DNA of 64,000 bases from Brevifilum sp029548365. GTDB lineage: Bacteria; Chloroflexota; Anaerolineae; Anaerolineales; Anaerolineaceae. This document shows positions 62,989 through 64,000 of this stretch, one piece after another; the stretch's first letter is position 1; the number at the start of each line of letters is the position of its first letter. The stretch lies in the NCBI GenBank assembly GCA_035376985.1, contig DAOSSA010000012.1:1-64000 (forward strand). Reading direction: 5' to 3'. The position numbers and the translations under genes are program-made. The notes under the pieces were generated by a model. The model was not told the DNA's origin. It did not search any database and saw only the letters and a list, made by a program, of their open reading frames with translations.

Positions 62989-63999
62989 CTAAACTCCCGA
63001 TTTTTCTCGATTGCATTGTTTGCACAGCATCTGGCAGTTGTCGGCGTGGGTTTTTCCGCCCAGGTGCCAGGGCGTGATGTGGTCTGCTTCCATTTGGGAG
63101 ATTTCAAACTGTTTGCCACAGCGAACGCAGACGCCTTTTTGCCGTTCGTAGGCTTCTCTTTTCTGGTTGTCGCTGAATGCGCGGATATTCAAATGCCTCG
63201 GATTGCGGGTTAACACGTAGGGATAAATGCCGCGTTTACGGGTTACATCATCATCCATCATCAGGGCGCCGACTTCATTTGCCAGCGCGCGGGTATTGAT
63301 CACTTCGTTCTTAAATTGATCGTAAAGGCTGCCCCAATCCACCCCTTTCATTTCCCTGCGGTAATTGGGAAAGGTCAGCCTCACCCATTCGATGATACTT
63401 CTAAAATACATCCACAATTCATTGGCATTCGGATCGTGCTGGTGGGCAGCCATGTAGGCTTCAATCTCACCTTTTGAAATCCATTTCAGGGCAATTTCCA
63501 GGAGTTCCTGGCGGATGGGTGAACCGATTACATAATCTTTTGCCAGCAGGTAAGCGGCGCAGTTCGTTTTGCTGAATTTCAGTTTGGCGTCAGAGAGCCA
63601 AGGCCCGGTATAAACGGCATTGCGCAATTCCTGGTCGTACAGCCTTTCCCCGGCGATGTTGACGATCCTGAACCAATCCAATTTTTCTTTGTCGTCCCCC
63701 TCACAAAAATAGATCATCAATTTATAGTTGAGGATGTGTTGTTTTTCGGTCTCGGTCAGGTTGTGAAAAAAGCGGTTGTCGATCGAATAATCGTTGTTGA
63801 CATACTGGCAAAAGCTGACCGTCCGCTGCTGCCCATCGAGCACCTCAAAGCTGCCGTCTTCGTTGACCGCCCAGTACATCACGTTCAGCGGAAGGCTCTT
63901 TTGGATCGAATCGATGACCGCATTGCGTTTCTTATCATCATAGACAAACTCGCGCTGATACTTCGGGCGGATGTTGAGCCTGCCATTGTACCCGAGCAC
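62989..63999 (-). CDS. DUF262 / HNH endonuclease protein, N terminus cut by window end
   Basis: The frame runs off the right edge, so the true start is missing (probably a few dozen residues). The visible 336 residues begin with the DUF262 (ParB/GmrS-like NTPase-nuclease) block: NIRPKYQREFVYDDKKRNAV and SFEVLDGQQRTVSF, the latter holding the DGQQR motif. The C-terminal HNH nuclease has VCVRCGKQF, MEADHITPWHLGGKTHADNC and CKQCNREKSG, with zinc-binding Cys pairs and the catalytic His. Such DUF262-HNH proteins resemble the GmrSD/BrxU type of modification-dependent defence nucleases. No partner methylase is visible. Confidence 0.88.
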   Translation of the reverse strand: MLGYNGRLNIRPKYQREFVYDDKKRNAVIDSIQKSLPLNVMYWAVNEDGSFEVLDGQQRTVSFCQYVNNDYSIDNRFFHNLTETEKQHILNYKLMIYFCEGDDKEKLDWFRIVNIAGERLYDQELRNAVYTGPWLSDAKLKFSKTNCAAYLLAKDYVIGSPIRQELLEIALKWISKGEIEAYMAAHQHDPNANELWMYFRSIIEWVRLTFPNYRREMKGVDWGSLYDQFKNEVINTRALANEVGALMMDDDVTRKRGIYPYVLTRNPRHLNIRAFSDNQKREAYERQKGVCVRCGKQFEISQMEADHITPWHLGGKTHADNCQMLCKQCNREKSGV

Positions 64000-64000
64000 A

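Overview
The window looks like a piece of a draft or metagenome-assembled genome of a Chloroflexota bacterium, most likely class Anaerolineae. The reasons are the gene content (bacterial Elp3, LysM/M23 peptidases, many lipoproteins and secreted proteins with Thr/Pro-rich 'PTPTPTR'-type linkers, a tandem-AAA+ helicase loader next to DnaD and DnaB, paired TPR membrane proteins) and the mixed base composition. A run of exactly 100 N (60819-60918) marks a scaffold join. No rRNA, CRISPR array, prophage or insertion sequence was seen.

Layout. 1-9.4 kb: a repeat element, rho, two M23 peptidases, tRNA-Arg(CCU), a triple-repeat secreted protein, an Hsp20, a degenerate metallo-beta-lactamase-fold protein, an asparaginase and an endonuclease III. 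9.4-25.4 kb: miaB, a STAS protein, GH2 and GH13 glycosidases, a secreted metallopeptidase, tRNA-Sec(UCA), a ZIP metal transporter, a methyltransferase, an amber-interrupted small membrane gene, a site-2 protease, elp3, an overlapping three-gene operon (PAP2, nucleotidyltransferase, 'quinate dehydrogenase-like') and a HAD phosphatase. 25.5-39 kb: a 1991-residue alpha-2-macroglobulin-like lipoprotein, rhomboid, gmk, an FmdB zinc ribbon, another site-2 protease overlapping an orphan solute-binding protein and rnhA, and lipoproteins. 39-42.6 kb: a copper operon csoR-copZ-copA ending in a membrane-anchored rhodanese whose gene contains an in-frame UGA followed by a good bacterial SECIS hairpin. Together with the tRNA-Sec 23 kb away this indicates selenocysteine use. 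42.7-47.9 kb: EamA transporter and the replication group dnaB-dnaD-dnaC-like plus a bifunctional-nuclease-domain protein. 48-58.2 kb: an atypical response regulator, a metallopeptidase, HAD, PlsC, DnaJ, pgl, a Crp/Fnr regulator with a textbook class II promoter before the next gene, and two paralogous TPR proteins. 58.2-60.4 kb: CIRCE-controlled groES-groEL. 60.4-64 kb: a gapped parvulin gene, a membrane protein, then about 1 kb of non-coding DNA, then a DUF262-HNH nuclease cut by the window end.

The most unusual item is in that last non-coding kilobase: a promoter-led, terminator-ended transcript of about 350 nt (62402-62755). It is made of four tandem domains with one shared tRNA-like topology. 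Each has a closing helix, a two-base AR linker, a first hairpin, a middle hairpin and a last hairpin abutting the closing helix. The first and last hairpin loops are complementary. The pairings are kept while the paired sequences differ between domains. I do not recognise it as a known RNA family. All calls come from reading the sequence only; no database or folding program was run.
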